From Lentisphaerota bacterium (GTDB lineage: Bacteria; Verrucomicrobiota; Lentisphaeria; Victivallales; Victivallaceae), in assembly GCA_015061545.1 (NCBI GenBank), contig SUWJ01000024.1:1-34223 (forward strand): a DNA stretch of 34,223 nt. Direction: 5' to 3'. The position numbers and the translations under genes were made by a program. Positions 32,639 to 34,223 of this stretch are shown piece by piece; within the stretch, counting starts at the first letter, position 1, and every line of letters begins with the position of its first letter. Under the pieces are notes generated by a model, which saw only the letters and a program-made list of their open reading frames with translations, was not told where the DNA came from and made no database searches.

Positions 32639-33541
32639 ATGAAACTTTCTGCATTTACATATTTTGCAGCTTTTGGAATAAAAACGATTTTATTCCGGCA
32701 GAAAAAACCGATTCTCGGGACAGTGATTCTTACAGATAAATGCAACTTGAAGTGTAAGCATTGCTCTGTCAATAACATTACAGCTGTCATACATCCTTAT
32801 TCTCAAATCCGCAATGAAATGCAGACCCTTTACAGTATGGGCTGCCGCATCCTTTTCTTTTGCGGAGGAGAAACTTTTCTGTGGCGGGATGGCGAAAAAT
32901 CTGTGCGCGACCTGGTCATCGAAGCAAAGCAAATGGGTTTTCTCATCGTCAATGTGGTAACCAACGGAACCTTTACTCTTGATCTGCCGGAAGCCGATCT
33001 TATTCTGCTCTCTCTTGATGGCGATCGGGAAAGACATAATCTGATCAGAGGCGAAACCTATGACACGATTATGAAAAACATCAGAAGTGCCGCTTCTGAT
33101 AATATTGTTTTATATATGGCAATCAACAAATTGAACATATCAACCGTTCAGGATGTCATAAAAACAGCTGAAACAGAGCGCAATATCCGGTCAGTTTCTT
33201 TCAATTTTCATACGCCATATCCGGATACTGCGGATTTGATGCTCTCTCTGGATGAAAAACAACAATGTGCATCTGTGATCAGAGATGCGATGAAAAAAGG
33301 TTCTCCGATCTTCAATCTGAAAAGTGCATTACCGTATCTTGTCAATAATTCTTTTCCGACACCGTGTCATCAGTGCGTTGTTATTGAGAACGGCAAGATC
33401 AGCACATGCGGCAGATGCATTGAGATTCCGGGTTTGTGTGAGCAATGCGGCTATTTCTTTGTGGCAGAATATACTTTGCTATTCAGGGGAAATCTCCGGA
33501 TCATGTTCGATATGCTCAAAACATATTTGAGGTACATCTGA
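32639..33541 (+). CDS. Radical SAM protein with C-terminal cysteine cluster
   Basis: A 300-residue radical SAM enzyme. The N-terminal [4Fe-4S] cluster motif CNLKCKHC (Cys35, Cys39, Cys42) is followed by FFCGGETF (GGE motif) and LSLDGDRERHNLIRG. The C-terminal region carries six further cysteines, Cys243, Cys246, Cys257, Cys260, Cys267 and Cys270 (PCHQC, TCGRC, LCEQCGYF), suggesting a SPASM-like auxiliary cluster region. The reaction cannot be named. No clear ribosome site is seen. Its stop overlaps the start of the next radical SAM gene by one base, so the two are coupled. Base composition is visibly richer in A/T than the genes left of tRNA-Val, with codons such as AGA and TTA more frequent. 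Confidence 0.85.
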   Translation: MKLSAFTYFAAFGIKTILFRQKKPILGTVILTDKCNLKCKHCSVNNITAVIHPYSQIRNEMQTLYSMGCRILFFCGGETFLWRDGEKSVRDLVIEAKQMGFLIVNVVTNGTFTLDLPEADLILLSLDGDRERHNLIRGETYDTIMKNIRSAASDNIVLYMAINKLNISTVQDVIKTAETERNIRSVSFNFHTPYPDTADLMLSLDEKQQCASVIRDAMKKGSPIFNLKSALPYLVNNSFPTPCHQCVVIENGKISTCGRCIEIPGLCEQCGYFFVAEYTLLFRGNLRIMFDMLKTYLRYI

Positions 33542-34223
33542 TGAGCATGATCACAACTGCAACCAGAATGTACCTTACCCGTTCATTCAAGCCGTTTACC
33601 TTTACTCCGGCTGACGGGAACAGAAAACTTGATCTTGCTGCCGTGGAGAAACCCGGATTATATGTCCATATCCCATTTTGCCGTACACTCTGCAACTTTT
33701 GTCCATACTGCAAAGTTGTTTATGATCGGGATTTATACAACCGTTATATGGATGCTTTAAAAACGGAAATCGATCTTGTTTCAGCCGGAATACGCGTTCC
33801 CCAGGAGGTATCATCACTTTATTTCGGCGGAGGCTCTCCGGCACTGGCGGCAGACAGGCTCGGTGAGATCATCAGGCATTTGCAGAAATATTACCGGATC
33901 ACGGAAGGTATCGGCGTTGAACTCCATCCGCAGGATGTCAATACAGACACGCTGCAAAAATTAAAAGCTGCCGGAGTTACCCGCATCAGTATCGGCATAC
34001 AATCTTTTCAGAAAAAATTTCAGGATTTATTAGGTCGGTCAGCCATTGATATTCAGGAAATGAAAAAAGTTTTATCGTCAACTGAATTTGAGACCGTATC
34101 AATGGATTTTATTTTTGCGTTACCGGGGCAAAAGGCAACAGACTTGAAACTCGACATCCAAAGGGCATTTGACTGTGGTGCAAATCATACAGCCATTTAT
34201 CCATTTATTGACTTTTCTTTTAC
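33541..34223 (+). CDS. HemN/HemW-like radical SAM protein (partial, runs off the window)
   Basis: The first 227 residues of a radical SAM protein resembling the coproporphyrinogen III oxidase-like group (HemN, HemW, HutW, HemZ). YVHIPFCRTLCNFCPYCKV carries the cluster cysteines Cys47, Cys51 and Cys54 plus the additional Cys57. YFGGGSPA, GVELHPQD, RISIGIQSFQ and DFIFALPGQ are family landmarks in order. Whether it acts on porphyrins, as a heme chaperone or as a methyltransferase cannot be judged without the C-terminal half. The start ATG overlaps the stop of the preceding radical SAM gene, implying a joint function. The 3' end lies beyond position 34223. Confidence 0.88.
   Translation, partial: MSMITTATRMYLTRSFKPFTFTPADGNRKLDLAAVEKPGLYVHIPFCRTLCNFCPYCKVVYDRDLYNRYMDALKTEIDLVSAGIRVPQEVSSLYFGGGSPALAADRLGEIIRHLQKYYRITEGIGVELHPQDVNTDTLQKLKAAGVTRISIGIQSFQKKFQDLLGRSAIDIQEMKKVLSSTEFETVSMDFIFALPGQKATDLKLDIQRAFDCGANHTAIYPFIDFSF

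Overview
The window looks like a chromosomal segment of a Lentisphaerota (Victivallales-type) bacterium, probably an anaerobic glycan degrader. The clues are two short pseudopilin-like proteins whose N-termini read (K)[27 protein letters not shown], glycoside hydrolases scattered among housekeeping genes, a GH106-like enzyme of the type common in PVC and gut bacteria, and a full-length three-domain NifU with NifS. The taxon is inferred from protein style; no 16S rRNA gene is present.

Layout. 1-460: minus-strand tRNA-Ser(CGA) and non-coding DNA. 461-13195: a sugar/glycan region. An AraC-type regulator diverges from an aminotransferase / aldo-keto reductase / sugar-isomerase-like operon; then come a pseudopilin, a large secreted multidomain protein, a sialidase-like beta-propeller, a GH106-like hydrolase and a divergent type I dehydroquinase-like protein. 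13297-18559: proS-nifU-nifS-DUF493-rhomboid, a compact operon for translation and Fe-S cluster assembly. 18614-19248 (minus): a small Cys-rich helix-turn-helix protein with an overlapping 54-codon coiled-coil ORF. 19597-21258: nadA and a second pseudopilin. 21342-24305: a divergent pair, an enolase-superfamily enzyme and a GH43-like hydrolase. 24330-28336: cdaA-cdaR (cyclic di-AMP synthesis), an RsmB-like rRNA methyltransferase and an SGNH hydrolase. 28366-30266 (minus): dksA-like, lspA, miaA. 30457-31323: a PHP-domain phosphoesterase. 31469-34223: tRNA-Val(GAC), its terminator, four tandem ~143-bp repeats made of small hairpins, about 500 bp of A/T-rich non-coding DNA with a possible three-way-junction RNA, and two radical SAM genes, the second cut by the window end.

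How the genes fit together. The glycan genes suggest secreted binding or cleavage of a complex carbohydrate, followed by internal trimming of oligosaccharides (sialidase-like, GH106-like and GH43-like proteins lack visible signal peptides) and conversion of unusual sugars by the oxidoreductase, aminotransferase, TIM-barrel and enolase-type enzymes. No substrate can be named from sequence alone. The stretch beyond tRNA-Val is the least ordinary part: tandem hairpin repeats, a candidate structured RNA and A/T-richer genes, which together look like an accessory segment next to a tRNA.
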